Below are positions 22,586 to 31,447 of a stretch of DNA of 64,000 bases, piece after piece. Under the pieces are notes generated by a model. It was not told the DNA's origin and searched no databases. It saw only the letters and a program-made list of their open reading frames with translations. A program made the position numbers and the translations under genes. Positions within the stretch are counted from its first letter, which is position 1, and every line of letters begins with the position of its first letter. Source of the DNA: a virus; the IMG/VR virus record IMGVR_UViG_3300047552_001097, positions 107,918-171,917 of that record; one strand, written 5' to 3'.

Positions 22586-24913
22586 TTAACGAATGGGGCA
22601 ACCTGATTTACAAGTATCATCAACTACATCATCATTAGATACTCCATTAAGGATAAGTTCATGTTTATTAAGAATATCATAATCTACTAGAAATAGTATA
22701 GACTCTGATTCATTAGAACCCTTAACCTCTTTACAATAAGAGGGGATTTTACTAAGTAAAGATTCATAATCTTCTTTAGAACACTCTTCAAAAGGTAGAG
22801 TAGGGGTACTTACATAATAGGATAGGAAAGAAGCATTAGTAAATCCATTAGACCAATTAGACTCTAACCAATTAAGAACTCTTAACCACTCAGTATCATC
22901 CTTTACAGTAATAGTACAACTAGGTAAATGCTCAACATACTCCTTAGTAAAAGCTAATAGATTATCTAATTGTTTAATAGCAGATACATCAAAACTACTT
23001 ATATTAGTAGGAGCTTTAATAGGAAATGTAAATAACCAACTATCAACTTTACTTAATATTTCATCCTTTAAACCTTTATCTAATTGGTTATAACTATCTA
23101 GTATCTCTTTAATATCGTTAGTTTCTTTATCTAGATATTCATTTATAAGTTTACATGTATGGGAGTAAGGATAAGGTACTACTGGATATCCCATATCCTT
23201 TAAAGTAAGGGATAATGCGTTCTTAGCTCCCATCTGTACTCTTCTATAGTAATAGGGAGACCAGGACCAATGTAACCCAGCGGATGAACCAAATATAAGA
23301 GAAGTAGTACCTTCTGGTTTAATACAAGTAGTGGCTATAGGTCTATCAATCTTTAATATATCTGCATAAATATTAGCCTCCTCTCTTACCCATTCATATA
23401 TCTTTTTCCTAATATCTTTTGCTTCCTCTGATAATGTATCTATATCTAATAAATACATAGCATCTTGCCAACCTGTTAGAGATACCCCTAATAATCTTTC
23501 ATCTTGTTGAATAGAGTCCCAGTCTTCCCAAGGTATAGATACTAGAGTTTGTCTTACACTAGCTCTAGTAATAATTCTGGTAGATTGTTCTAGTTCTCTT
23601 AGATTAAGGGTTCCATTATAGATATGATTAGGAATATTAATAGAAGATAGATTACATAGACCTCCTCCTTTAGAAGGAGTTAGGATACCTTTAGTAGTAT
23701 TAATAATATCTTCATTACTCTTATGTCCTATAGATAGAATAATCTCATGGCAAGGATTGGTTCCACAATCTAAATATTTAAGACAATCTTTAGCTGGTCT
23801 AACCTTTCTAGCTGACTCATATCTCTTCCAACACATTAATAGATAATTATTAAACCCCGGTTCTCCAGCTTTCTTTAACGTATCTAATCTCTTTTCTAGT
23901 TCTGAATAAGAGGGTTTATACTTATCAATTAAGGGTTTAACCTCTAAATAAGTAGCATTTGGCTTGTTATATAGATACAGAACTAGTTCATTCCAACCCT
24001 TAGAACCTATACATTCTGTATTATTACTTTGAAACCTATAGCTTTTATTGGTAATAAAAGAGCCAATATCCTCTTTAGCTTTAGCACAAAGAATGTCTCC
24101 TTCTTCAAATAAACATATTAAAGCAGCTCTTCTAGTCCCACCTACAGCTATCTGAACTGCTATACAACAGCTAATATCCATACAATCAATGGACCTTAGT
24201 TGTTTATTTGGACACTCTTTAATAATTAAATCTATATCTTTAATAGTTTTGATAAGAGCTTCAGGGCCAGATGCAGTACCCCCAAATGTCTTTAAGGGTT
24301 CTCCCCAAGGTCTAACATTATCTATATTAATACTAATAGACTTTCTTATACCACTATGAAGCTCTTCTAGAACATATAGAGTACAAGTAGTCCAACCTTC
24401 TTTAGAGTCCCCTACTACTAGTTCATCTCCATCCCAGTATGTATGTTCTTTCCTATTAACTTTAGATATAGGCTGATATTCTTTAAAGGAGATAGATAAA
24501 TCTTTATTTTTAATAAAAGGTAATTGAGATATATCTCTATCAAAGACTCTAAACCCTACACCAGCACCTAGCATAAGGTTAAACATAAGGTTAGAGAATT
24601 TATCTAGAGAATCTATAGCTAAACATGAACAGTTATAAGCACATATAGGATTATAATCAATTGTTTTACTACCAGCAGCCCATCTAGCTCTATTACTAGT
24701 AGATACCTGTAGATTAGATAGTTTATCTAGAAGAAGGTTATACTCCCTATCTAAATGCTCCTTATTAATATAATCCTTGGCTAAATCAATATTATATCTA
24801 GTAACCCTCTCTAAGGATTCATAACCAGTCTCTCTAGTTCCATCAGACTTTAACCTTCTATAAGTTCTACAATCAATAACTTCACCTAGTCTTGTATAAT
24901 TAACTTCTTTCAT
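22586..24913 (-). CDS. nrdJ: Adenosylcobalamin-dependent (class II, monomeric) ribonucleotide reductase
   Basis: Reduces ribonucleotides to deoxyribonucleotides with a cobalamin-generated thiyl radical. At 775 residues it is close in length to the monomeric Lactobacillus leichmannii-type enzyme (about 740). Visible elements are an N-terminal cysteine region (CAYNCSCLAID), the glycine-rich FNLMLGAGVGFRVFD, NPCHEIIL (radical cysteine in N-P-C), GGGLCNLSSINI (reducing cysteine partner), a TTCIKPEGTTSLIFGSSAGLHW loop and the C-terminal redox tail CKSGCPIR. No separate small subunit is needed. Class II enzymes are standard in cyanobacteria and several of their phages, and depend on host B12-type cofactor. 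A TATAAATA-like box lies 12-19 bases upstream of the ATG. Confidence 0.93.
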   Translation of the reverse strand: MKEVNYTRLGEVIDCRTYRRLKSDGTRETGYESLERVTRYNIDLAKDYINKEHLDREYNLLLDKLSNLQVSTSNRARWAAGSKTIDYNPICAYNCSCLAIDSLDKFSNLMFNLMLGAGVGFRVFDRDISQLPFIKNKDLSISFKEYQPISKVNRKEHTYWDGDELVVGDSKEGWTTCTLYVLEELHSGIRKSISINIDNVRPWGEPLKTFGGTASGPEALIKTIKDIDLIIKECPNKQLRSIDCMDISCCIAVQIAVGGTRRAALICLFEEGDILCAKAKEDIGSFITNKSYRFQSNNTECIGSKGWNELVLYLYNKPNATYLEVKPLIDKYKPSYSELEKRLDTLKKAGEPGFNNYLLMCWKRYESARKVRPAKDCLKYLDCGTNPCHEIILSIGHKSNEDIINTTKGILTPSKGGGLCNLSSINIPNHIYNGTLNLRELEQSTRIITRASVRQTLVSIPWEDWDSIQQDERLLGVSLTGWQDAMYLLDIDTLSEEAKDIRKKIYEWVREEANIYADILKIDRPIATTCIKPEGTTSLIFGSSAGLHWSWSPYYYRRVQMGAKNALSLTLKDMGYPVVPYPYSHTCKLINEYLDKETNDIKEILDSYNQLDKGLKDEILSKVDSWLFTFPIKAPTNISSFDVSAIKQLDNLLAFTKEYVEHLPSCTITVKDDTEWLRVLNWLESNWSNGFTNASFLSYYVSTPTLPFEECSKEDYESLLSKIPSYCKEVKGSNESESILFLVDYDILNKHELILNGVSNDDVVDDTCKSGCPIR

Positions 24914-24932
24914 ATTTATCTATTTATTTATA

Positions 24933-25259
24933 TCAACATTGACAATCTACTGGAGGGTAATAACTAAAATCACATATTCTAGTTACCTTATTACTACACT
25001 CAATTATACTGTTTACTTTATCTTCTATACCCGTCTTTATATCATTTATTATTGAGTTAATAAGAATTAACTTCTCTCCACTAGTTAATTCACTGGGAAA
25101 GGGTATACATATCTCTTTCTCTATAGATAAATAAACTTTTATAACCTCATATGATGGATAATCATCTAACTTATGTCGGCACTTAAGTTCTTTATATATA
25201 GCAGATTCAAGAGTTATACCCTCTGGTTTGGTGATAGAACAAGGATTATTACAAGACAT
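24933..25259 (-). CDS. Cysteine-rich hypothetical protein, 108 aa
   Basis: Unrecognised. Cysteines bracket the protein (MSCNNPC at the start, PPVDCQC at the end), with two central helices between. It could be a metal-binding or thiol-redox protein. It lies 20 bases upstream of the RNR gene on the same strand, where a reductase-regenerating thiol protein would make sense, but no thioredoxin C-x-x-C fold is visible. Confidence 0.55.
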   Translation of the reverse strand: MSCNNPCSITKPEGITLESAIYKELKCRHKLDDYPSYEVIKVYLSIEKEICIPFPSELTSGEKLILINSIINDIKTGIEDKVNSIIECSNKVTRICDFSYYPPVDCQC

Positions 25260-25270
25260 AATTAATATAA

Positions 25271-25315
25271 ATAATAGATATATCTAATAGATAGACTAAA
25301 AGATATATCTATTAT
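25271..25315 (-). terminator. Terminator hairpin
   Basis: A 15-bp perfect stem (25271-25285 with 25301-25315) lies in the gap between the gene ending at 25325 and the start of the next minus-strand gene at 25259. It separates the two transcription units. Confidence 0.7.
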
Positions 25316-25324
25316 TTATATTAA

Positions 25325-25798
25325 TTAACGGAGGAAAGTAGTTAATGGAGTAATAACATCCATATCTGAAAGGTAAGTATTACTATTCAAATAAGTAATA
25401 TTACTATCTTGTTTCTTTATGAGGAAAAGGTTAAACTCATTAATTAAAGGAAGAAGATGTTTATTCCAAGAATTAAGAGCTAACATAATAACTCCTTTAG
25501 AATCTAAAGTAAGAATAGCTCTAGAAGATTTGTCTGTTTTAATACTATAGGCTCTACCTTCAAAGTCATATCTTTTTGTAGTTATAATCATTGTTCTAAC
25601 TGCATATTTATGATTAAATCTAAAGAAATCTGTCAAATCCCTTGTTGAATATAAACGTTCAGGGACTGGACTATCGTTATTTCTACTAGATGGAGAGATA
25701 AAAGGTAGTTTAGGAAAAGCCTTTTTAATTAATTCATGGGCTTCTTCATTACTAATATCATTGATTAGATTCTGACGCAGTGTATACTTTAATTCCAT
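25325..25798 (-). CDS. Hypothetical protein, 157 aa
   Basis: Unrecognised. The middle is basic (RLYSTRDLTDFFRFNHKYAVRTMIITTKRYDFEGRAYSI) with predicted strands and could contact DNA. The end is hydrophobic. It is a single-gene unit bounded by hairpins on both sides. A Shine-Dalgarno-like AGAGGTT precedes the ATG. Confidence 0.58.
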   Translation of the reverse strand: MELKYTLRQNLINDISNEEAHELIKKAFPKLPFISPSSRNNDSPVPERLYSTRDLTDFFRFNHKYAVRTMIITTKRYDFEGRAYSIKTDKSSRAILTLDSKGVIMLALNSWNKHLLPLINEFNLFLIKKQDSNITYLNSNTYLSDMDVITPLTTFLR

Positions 25799-25826
25799 GA
25801 TTAACCTCTTTGATTAGAAAAAACAA

Positions 25827-25852
25827 AGCTCTTAGATTTATATCTAAGAGCT
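25827..25852 (-). terminator. Intrinsic terminator overlapping a stop codon
   Basis: A 10-bp stem (25827-25836 with 25843-25852) is followed on the minus strand by a T-rich run. Its right arm includes the stop codon of the gene ending at 25851. It is a typical compact terminator. Confidence 0.78.
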
Positions 25853-26345
25853 ATAACTGTAAGTTAAGACTATTTGGATGAATAGTTATAAAAGGAGAGA
25901 ACTCTTCATATATCTTTTTACTCCTCCATTTTGCCTCCTTTGGTAATTGATTAACATACTCTAAATAAAGATTGTTAAATATAGATTCTATATCTAAGTA
26001 GTTAACATTAGGTATTAGTTTAATAAGATTATTGGCTTTAGGGCTTATTCCTTTATCTTTAGGGGATGTAAATATAAAATAGATTTCTTTATTAAAGAAC
26101 TTTTTGGCTAATTCAATATAATTTTTATCTCCTAAAGTAATAGATACTGTTTCTAAATCAATAGTATTCTTCTTTATTTCTATTACTAATACATAATTAT
26201 TAAATATTTGAATAACATCAAATCTTCTAGATTTATTAACCTCTTCTATATTGGGTACAGAGAATTCTTGTATTAGTTTTATCCCTTTTATATGTGAACT
26301 TAGAAGAATGAGTTTGTTCTGTATCTGCTTTTCATTGAATTCCAT
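25851..26345 (-). CDS. Putative PD-(D/E)XK-fold protein, 164 aa
   Basis: The central segment SRRFDVIQIFNNYVLVIEIKKN (read in two parts around residues 39-60) shows the nuclease-fold signature: Asp at the end of one strand and E-I-K on the next, preceded by an N-terminal helix with Glu. The following IFTSPKDKGI...KLIPNVNYLDIESIF alternates strands and helices as in restriction-endonuclease-like folds. No specific family is recognised. It could be a nuclease acting on host DNA or a DNA-repair accessory. It overlaps the upstream gene by 14 bases. Confidence 0.5.
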   Translation of the reverse strand: MEFNEKQIQNKLILLSSHIKGIKLIQEFSVPNIEEVNKSRRFDVIQIFNNYVLVIEIKKNTIDLETVSITLGDKNYIELAKKFFNKEIYFIFTSPKDKGISPKANNLIKLIPNVNYLDIESIFNNLYLEYVNQLPKEAKWRSKKIYEEFSPFITIHPNSLNLQL

Positions 26346-26883
26346 AAGAGTAGATAAATTCTCTTACTAGGTTTTTGATATTATGCTTCTCTTCTTCTAA
26401 TAGAATCTCGGGCTTATTTATAAGAGAATAACTTAGGTTACAGTTATCTACCTCTCTTTTATATAAACAATTATTTATATCTACATAACTTAATTCACTA
26501 TTAAAATTGTCATAAAAACAATTGAACTCCTTATTTTCTCTAAATAAACTAAGGAGATAATTTAACATTTCTTTATATAAAGACTGATCTATTATCCATC
26601 TAGAAGGAAACCTATCATAAGTAAAGTATAAATGAATAAGTAAAAACATCACAGCTTGGTCATTATATTCTACTAGATATAAAACTGGAGTATAACAATA
26701 GCTATATAACGTATGAATTACTACCTTATTTTGTTGGTTATAAGCATTAATAGACTCTTTATTAAGAGGGAATATAGAGATTTCTGGAAGATAGACTTCT
26801 CTATCCTTTCTTAGAATAGAGAAGTCTAAGGTGGAACTCTCTACATTTAATTCAATTAAATTAAGGAGTTCTGATACTAGCAT
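26332..26883 (-). CDS. Hypothetical protein, 183 aa
   Basis: Unrecognised. Rich in Tyr, Asn and Leu. Residues about 60-85 are hydrophobic (LYLVEYNDQAVMFLLIHLYFT) but not clearly transmembrane. The remainder is helical. It overlaps both neighbours (14 and 7 bases) in a four-gene minus-strand run. Confidence 0.55.
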   Translation of the reverse strand: MLVSELLNLIELNVESSTLDFSILRKDREVYLPEISIFPLNKESINAYNQQNKVVIHTLYSYCYTPVLYLVEYNDQAVMFLLIHLYFTYDRFPSRWIIDQSLYKEMLNYLLSLFRENKEFNCFYDNFNSELSYVDINNCLYKREVDNCNLSYSLINKPEILLEEEKHNIKNLVREFIYSYGIQ

Positions 26884-27200
26884 TTATTATTTATGGTTGT
26901 TTTTGTTATATAACCAAGGGCTTCTATCTCTAAACATATTTCCTTGTACCCTAAAAGCGCTATGGGTTTATCTAATAATGCTATATCCCCTGAGACTAAG
27001 GGTTTTATTCTAATAGCATTACTACCTTCTAATCTTATACTTTCTTTAATTTCTCCTTCTATATCTAAATAATAAAGGGTAGGTCCCCCACATAAGTATA
27101 TATGGCTTATATCATTTATGTGGGCACATATATTATATAGTTGTGTACTTTCATTAGCACTATACTTAAGTAAATATTTGTATTCCTCTGGTAATGGCAT
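26877..27200 (-). CDS. Hypothetical protein, 107 aa
   Basis: Unrecognised small beta-rich protein. Segments such as HIYLCGGPTLYYLDIEGEI and GDIALLDKPIALLGYKEICL suggest a beta-sandwich. This fold type is common among minor virion proteins, but the role is unknown. Confidence 0.52.
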   Translation of the reverse strand: MPLPEEYKYLLKYSANESTQLYNICAHINDISHIYLCGGPTLYYLDIEGEIKESIRLEGSNAIRIKPLVSGDIALLDKPIALLGYKEICLEIEALGYITKTTINNKC

Positions 27201-27206
27201 ATAAAT

Positions 27207-27638
27207 CTAAAGAGGTAATTTAATAATGTAGTTAGTTATGCTAAGAGGAGTCTCTTTCTTTACAATAATAGAGCTCATCTCAATATCTACTGTTAATTTA
27301 CCTACTTTTGTTCCTTTAGTACCAGGACCCCCAACAGCTCCATAAAATACTGGTTGTTGATTCTTATTTAAAATGGCATACTCTTTAACAGTTCCATTAT
27401 TTATAGCTATAGTAGATAAAGATTGATTAGAAGGTATAAGTAAATAAGTCTCTAGTTTTTCATTAGGTCTAGCGAAGGCTGGTGTTGGCAATTTAAAAGA
27501 AGCTATTATGGTTCCTCCATCTATACCTCCCACTGAATATAAATTAAGGGTAGGGTAATTAATTAAAGAACCTTCCTCTACTTTCCTTGTTAAATAAATT
27601 AAATAGTCTGTAAGTATATTTACTGGTATAGAACTCAT
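27207..27638 (-). CDS. Hypothetical beta-rich protein, 143 aa
   Basis: Unrecognised. Gly/Pro-rich beta strands (SVGGIDGGTIIASFKLPTPAFARPNE; GAVGGPGTKGTKVGKLTVDIEM) without signal peptide or membrane segment. It looks like a structural or head-tail adaptor type fold, but there is no decisive motif. Confidence 0.55.
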   Translation of the reverse strand: MSSIPVNILTDYLIYLTRKVEEGSLINYPTLNLYSVGGIDGGTIIASFKLPTPAFARPNEKLETYLLIPSNQSLSTIAINNGTVKEYAILNKNQQPVFYGAVGGPGTKGTKVGKLTVDIEMSSIIVKKETPLSITNYIIKLPL

Positions 27639-27668
27639 TATAATGTTATAAGTATTTATAACATTATA
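27639..27668 (-). terminator. Hairpin between minus-strand genes
   Basis: A 12-bp perfect stem (27639-27650 with 27657-27668) and 6-base loop directly follow the gene ending at 27670 and touch the start codon of the next gene. It is all A/T except one G-C pair, so it is a weak terminator or a translation-controlling hairpin. Confidence 0.5.
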
Positions 27669-27669
27669 T

Positions 27670-28296
27670 TTAGAATTTAAGGAGAGTAGTGTAACCTTTC
27701 CAATGAATTTCCTTCTTAGTATTCTCCTTTCTTAATAACCAAAAGAATAAGGTAGATATTCTATTTATTAGACTCTTTAAGGTTTTATCTTCTATGCTTT
27801 CTATAGATAAACACTCATTAAGATATAACTCCACAGTTCTAAGACTTATCCTTACTCGGTCTAATCTAGATAACCTCTCACTATTAAACATAAGGAAGTC
27901 CTGGCAATCCCCTATTTCTGACTTAAGTTTATATAATAAGGTCTCTACATTCCTTAGACTTTCTTCCTGTAATCTATGTCTATCACTATTACCTTTACAT
28001 AAGATAAATGCAGATATATTAAAGGAGTTCTCTCTTAACCAAAATAGAGATTTATATACTTCCTCACTATAGATATAAATACCTATCTTCTCTATTAGAT
28101 CTTTATACCGATATAAGGATTTATACTTATAATCCTTTAGACATAGACTAATATCATTTCTTAAATACTCAAGAGATTGGTCTAATAAAGTCTTAGAATT
28201 AATGTTCTTAGTACAGGAGTTATCTCCTTTACCTTCTTTGTAAGAAGTTACTATTCGAGCTGTAGAAGGTTTAGACATAATATTTAAATCCAACAT
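27670..28296 (-). CDS. Hypothetical helical protein, 208 aa
   Basis: Unrecognised. Mostly amphipathic helices with many Lys, Arg and Glu residues and several cysteines. A second in-frame Met (MSKPSTARIV, residue 6) could be the true start. The helical repeats may form a bundle. Confidence 0.55.
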   Translation of the reverse strand: MLDLNIMSKPSTARIVTSYKEGKGDNSCTKNINSKTLLDQSLEYLRNDISLCLKDYKYKSLYRYKDLIEKIGIYIYSEEVYKSLFWLRENSFNISAFILCKGNSDRHRLQEESLRNVETLLYKLKSEIGDCQDFLMFNSERLSRLDRVRISLRTVELYLNECLSIESIEDKTLKSLINRISTLFFWLLRKENTKKEIHWKGYTTLLKF

Positions 28297-28341
28297 TCTA
28301 AATATAAATATAAGGGACTTTTATTAGTTTAACCATTATTT

Positions 28342-28923
28342 CTAAGGTTTATTACTTAATAATAAACTAATCCTGTCCAACTCTCTATACACTCTATTCA
28401 TCTTTAATGACTTAAAAACCTCCTCTAACCTATCTATAAACAAGTACATCTTTAAATCATCCTTCCTTATTGATATATCCTCTTTACTAGATAATGTATA
28501 AAAGTTTTTTATAGTTCTAAATCTAACTGGTAGAAATAGACCTAGTTCTATATAAGAAGAGATTATAGATTTACTAATATTATTCTCACTAAGAAATAGT
28601 TCTATAGTTATAGTATCTATAGAATTTCTAGGACTTAGATTGGTAGTAGGTAACTCCTTTATAAGTCTAATAGTAGCAACCACCTCTTTAGGGTTAAGTA
28701 AAAAAGATAAATATACAACTACTAATTCCTCTATAGCTGTACAACTATATTTATTAAGGTTAAGATAAAGTTCCCAAGGATATAAAGAAGGAGGTAAATA
28801 AGACTTCTCATATTTTAAATTTATATTTTCATATAGACTCCTTCTATTTATATCTTGACTACTTATATATAAATAGGTGCTATTAATATAATAATTAAAG
28901 TAATTAATAATAAAAAATAACAT
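28342..28923 (-). CDS. Hypothetical protein, 193 aa
   Basis: Unrecognised, helix-rich, with a Tyr/Asn-rich N-terminus (MLFFIINYFNYYINSTYLYI) that could be a weak membrane anchor. The start codon is odd: it shares the palindrome CATG at 28921-28924 with the head-to-head plus-strand gene, leaving no room for promoters. A strong AAGGAG lies about 90 bases inside the frame, but the ATG after it is out of frame, so the true start may be an alternative codon further in. Confidence 0.5.
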   Translation of the reverse strand: MLFFIINYFNYYINSTYLYISSQDINRRSLYENINLKYEKSYLPPSLYPWELYLNLNKYSCTAIEELVVVYLSFLLNPKEVVATIRLIKELPTTNLSPRNSIDTITIELFLSENNISKSIISSYIELGLFLPVRFRTIKNFYTLSSKEDISIRKDDLKMYLFIDRLEEVFKSLKMNRVYRELDRISLLLSNKP

Positions 28924-29170
28924 GAGCTGCTGTGGTAAAAGTAAAGTAACTAGAGTCTATAACCCTAGTAGAAATAATCAATATACTCTAGATTTATCTT
29001 CTTATAGAACTTATAGTAGTCAAATGAGTAGTCCTTTATGTACTAGATGTCAATCTCCTACTATTCATCAAGGTCCTATAATGTATTCCCCTAATGGTGC
29101 TCCTAGAGTTAATATTCAGTGTACTAATCCTCAATGTGGGGCTATAAGAACTATATATGTAACTACTTAG
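28922..29170 (+). CDS. Small zinc-ribbon-like protein, 82 aa
   Basis: The C-terminal half has two C-x-x-C-type knuckles, LCTRCQSP near residue 40 and QCTNPQCGAIRTIYV near 69, separated by a short beta hairpin. This is the layout of a zinc ribbon. The N-terminus MSCCGKSK may add ligands. Small zinc ribbons of this type often bind nucleic acid or the transcription machinery; which one is not known here. It is an isolated plus-strand gene among minus-strand neighbours, sharing its CATG start with the divergent gene. Confidence 0.65.
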   Translation: MSCCGKSKVTRVYNPSRNNQYTLDLSSYRTYSSQMSSPLCTRCQSPTIHQGPIMYSPNGAPRVNIQCTNPQCGAIRTIYVTT

Positions 29171-29636
29171 GAAAATCTATATAATCAAAAGATAAACTCC
29201 TTCTATAACATTCAACCACTATATTAGTAATATTAATAAGTAATATATAATAGAAACTTTTATAGAAACTTTTATAGAAGGATAACTTTTTTATTCTTAA
29301 TAGTTTTTCACTATTTTTATTACTAATTAAATCTTTGTATGTAAGACCTAAAGTCTTTTTTATTACATATTCATTTAGAACTGGCGAATTAATTACTTTC
29401 TTTATAGTTAATTGCCACTTAGTTGTATTCATATCAGTGGCAAAGACTTTAATTAACTGTAATAGACTATTGTTTATATGCGTTCTATTTATTTGAAAAG
29501 AGGAATTATAATATTTAACTAAGTCTTTTTTCTTATGAAGATTTTGAATCCATCTAAAGAACATATCCTTTAGTTCAGGTAGTATTCTTAGTTCTATTAA
29601 TATATCTCTTTTTGGTTTAACAATAATAAGATTCAT
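29163..29636 (-). CDS. Hypothetical basic protein, 157 aa
   Basis: Unrecognised. Strongly basic with Lys-rich helices and a small internal duplication (KSFYKSFYY, from the tandem DNA repeat gaaacttttata near 29250-29280). It could bind nucleic acid. It overlaps the next upstream gene by 4 bases (ATGA). Confidence 0.55.
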   Translation of the reverse strand: MNLIIVKPKRDILIELRILPELKDMFFRWIQNLHKKKDLVKYYNSSFQINRTHINNSLLQLIKVFATDMNTTKWQLTIKKVINSPVLNEYVIKKTLGLTYKDLISNKNSEKLLRIKKLSFYKSFYKSFYYILLINITNIVVECYRRSLSFDYIDFPK

Positions 29637-30001
29637 TTTAATTGATTAAATAGATTATGCTTATATTTATCTTTTATAAAAATTTGATATTGGTTTAACC
29701 ACTTATCAGGTTCAATAAGAACATCTTTAGAATCTACTCTAGTATTATGAATAAGGGTAGGCGCTCCATGATTATAAACTAGAATATCTAAGTATGAGAT
29801 AGATAAAGATTCCAGATGAGTAATTGGTAACATAGCTTTTAAGGATTCTTCTATATCCTTTTGTCTTATAAAGCCAGTAATCCACCAAGTTTTATCTTTG
29901 TATTCTAATTGTTCTCCTATAGATTTACTATAGTTAAGAAGAAGAAATGATAAAGAATCTTTCTTTATTAAATTAAAAACCATAGAGCATTTAGATTCCA
30001 T
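29633..30001 (-). CDS. Hypothetical protein, 122 aa
   Basis: Unrecognised alpha/beta protein, starting MESKCSMVFNLIKKD and containing a WWITGFIRQKDIEESLKAM strand-helix pair. Translationally coupled to both neighbours by overlaps (4 and 11 bases). Confidence 0.55.
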   Translation of the reverse strand: MESKCSMVFNLIKKDSLSFLLLNYSKSIGEQLEYKDKTWWITGFIRQKDIEESLKAMLPITHLESLSISYLDILVYNHGAPTLIHNTRVDSKDVLIEPDKWLNQYQIFIKDKYKHNLFNQLK

Positions 30002-30209
30002 ATCTTTTTTTTAGATTATTAATTTCTATATCTTCTGTTGGGTTATTAATAAGAGATTGGAATGCGGGTATAGGAATATTTCCCTTTTCGTAGTATTGAC
30101 ATATACTAAGAGCGTTTACTTTACTATTAGTAGAAGTAATCTCATCTCCCCTTATAATATAGAAGATTCCACTGTTATATAATATCTCCGTTCCATATGT
30201 TAATCTCAT
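29991..30209 (-). CDS. Small hypothetical protein, 72 aa
   Basis: Unrecognised. Begins with a beta hairpin (LTYGTEILYNSGIFYIIRGDEI) and ends in a basic helix. Its start overlaps head-to-head by 13 bases with the plus-strand membrane gene at 30197. Confidence 0.5.
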   Translation of the reverse strand: MRLTYGTEILYNSGIFYIIRGDEITSTNSKVNALSICQYYEKGNIPIPAFQSLINNPTEDIEINNLKKRYGI

Positions 30210-30544
30210 TATTTTCTTTTTTTATTAGAGTTCTAATTGTAGAAGCTATAGCTAATCTTACTACTAATACATATATATTTGAACCATATAGACAATGGAT
30301 TGAAAGACTAGAGAGCTATATAAGTAAGTACACCGGTGATAAATTAACTTACTCTGTAAATTGTCACCTGTGTACTAGCACTCAGATTAGTTTAATAATT
30401 AATCTTACTTATTTATTAGATACTAATCTTTATATATATATAGGTCTATCTATCCTTATGGGTAGAATCTCTTATGTAATTCATAATCTATATGAAGTTT
30501 TACCTAAGTTAAATACTTTTTTATTAATAAAAATGAATAAGTAA
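30197..30544 (+). CDS. Membrane protein with C-x-x-C motif (DUF1360-like), 115 aa
   Basis: An N-terminal hydrophobic segment (residues 1-22), then FEPYRQWIERL and a KLTYSVNCHLCTSTQIS motif, followed by a second and probably a third membrane segment (about residues 64-88). The order of helix, F-x-P-x-R, C-x-x-C before a membrane span and helix resembles the DUF1360 family found in phages and bacteria, whose function is unknown. It overlaps the divergent gene's start, so a downstream start remains possible. Confidence 0.5.
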   Translation: MLISLFSFFIRVLIVEAIANLTTNTYIFEPYRQWIERLESYISKYTGDKLTYSVNCHLCTSTQISLIINLTYLLDTNLYIYIGLSILMGRISYVIHNLYEVLPKLNTFLLIKMNK

Positions 30545-30545
30545 A

Positions 30546-31121
30546 CTAGTATAGAATCTGTTGCTGAATGTTCAAGAATTTAAGGTTTTTGCCATTACCT
30601 ATAGCCAAAACATAATCCTCCGGTTTATATTTCTCTATAAAAGATTCACTATTAGGATTATCATATTCGTCCTTTATCCTAGTTAAAGCAGCTTCAAAAC
30701 TAGTTTCTGTTCCTAGAAATTTCATCTTAGGACCATAGAATATAGCAACTGGAGCCTCTTTTGTATTTTTATAATTTAATTTCCATTGATGTTTAGCTGG
30801 ACTAATACACCAATTATCCTCATCTGGGTCTATAGGTTGAATATACAGAGTATTATTTTTAAACCAGAAACTTTTTAATCTAATAGCAAAAGTATTAGTT
30901 TCTATACACAGTAACTCTTCTAATATTCTCTTCTGAGCTTTATTTAGACTTAAGAAACATCTAGTACCCTCCCATTGTTTACCTTTACCTTCAATATTTA
31001 TAGCTCTTAATGTATTTTCTTGACTGGATATATAACATAACTTACTCTCAATAAACTCATCTTCAGCTTTGTAATATTCAAAAAAGAGTCTAACTAATAC
31101 AATAGAATAAAAGGATTTCAT
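30546..31121 (-). CDS. Hypothetical protein, 191 aa
   Basis: Unrecognised alpha/beta protein. It has distinct strands (FWFKNNTLYIQPIDPDEDNWC, VAIFYGPKMKFLG) and an acidic middle followed by basic ends. No membrane segment. Possibly a single-gene unit, lying close to the convergent membrane protein gene (one base apart). Confidence 0.55.
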   Translation of the reverse strand: MKSFYSIVLVRLFFEYYKAEDEFIESKLCYISSQENTLRAINIEGKGKQWEGTRCFLSLNKAQKRILEELLCIETNTFAIRLKSFWFKNNTLYIQPIDPDEDNWCISPAKHQWKLNYKNTKEAPVAIFYGPKMKFLGTETSFEAALTRIKDEYDNPNSESFIEKYKPEDYVLAIGNGKNLKFLNIQQQILY

Positions 31122-31153
31122 GTTTCTTATCTCTTATAGTTTTTACTAATTTA

Positions 31154-31201
31154 ATAGATTTATTCTTTTCTTAATAAAAATATAGTAAAGAATAAATCTA
31201 T
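31154..31201 (-). terminator. Terminator hairpin
   Basis: A 15-bp perfect stem (31154-31168 with 31187-31201) immediately beyond the stop at 31207. The T-run on the minus-strand arm (ttcttttc region) supports termination of the two-gene unit upstream. Confidence 0.72.
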
Positions 31202-31206
31202 AATTT

Positions 31207-31446
31207 TTAATTACAACAAACAGAAAGAATATTAAACACTTGAGTTAATTCAATACTTTTAGTAGACAAAAGGTCTAGATTAATTCTGATAGCACTATCT
31301 TTTTTTAAAGATAAGTTCCCATATTGAGCTAATAACTCTACAAATTTATCCTCTTTAAAGTTATAAGGAGGATTGAACTCTACTTTTAAACTATTGATAT
31401 CTCTATTAACAGCATCTGGATAATTAATTGATATATTAATATTCAT
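31207..31446 (-). CDS. Small hypothetical protein, 79 aa
   Basis: Unrecognised. Starts with a beta strand (MNINISINYPDAV), has a central helix and ends with two cysteines (VCCN). One base separates it from the upstream 165-aa gene, so they form a pair. Confidence 0.52.
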   Translation of the reverse strand: MNINISINYPDAVNRDINSLKVEFNPPYNFKEDKFVELLAQYGNLSLKKDSAIRINLDLLSTKSIELTQVFNILSVCCN

Positions 31447-31447
31447 A

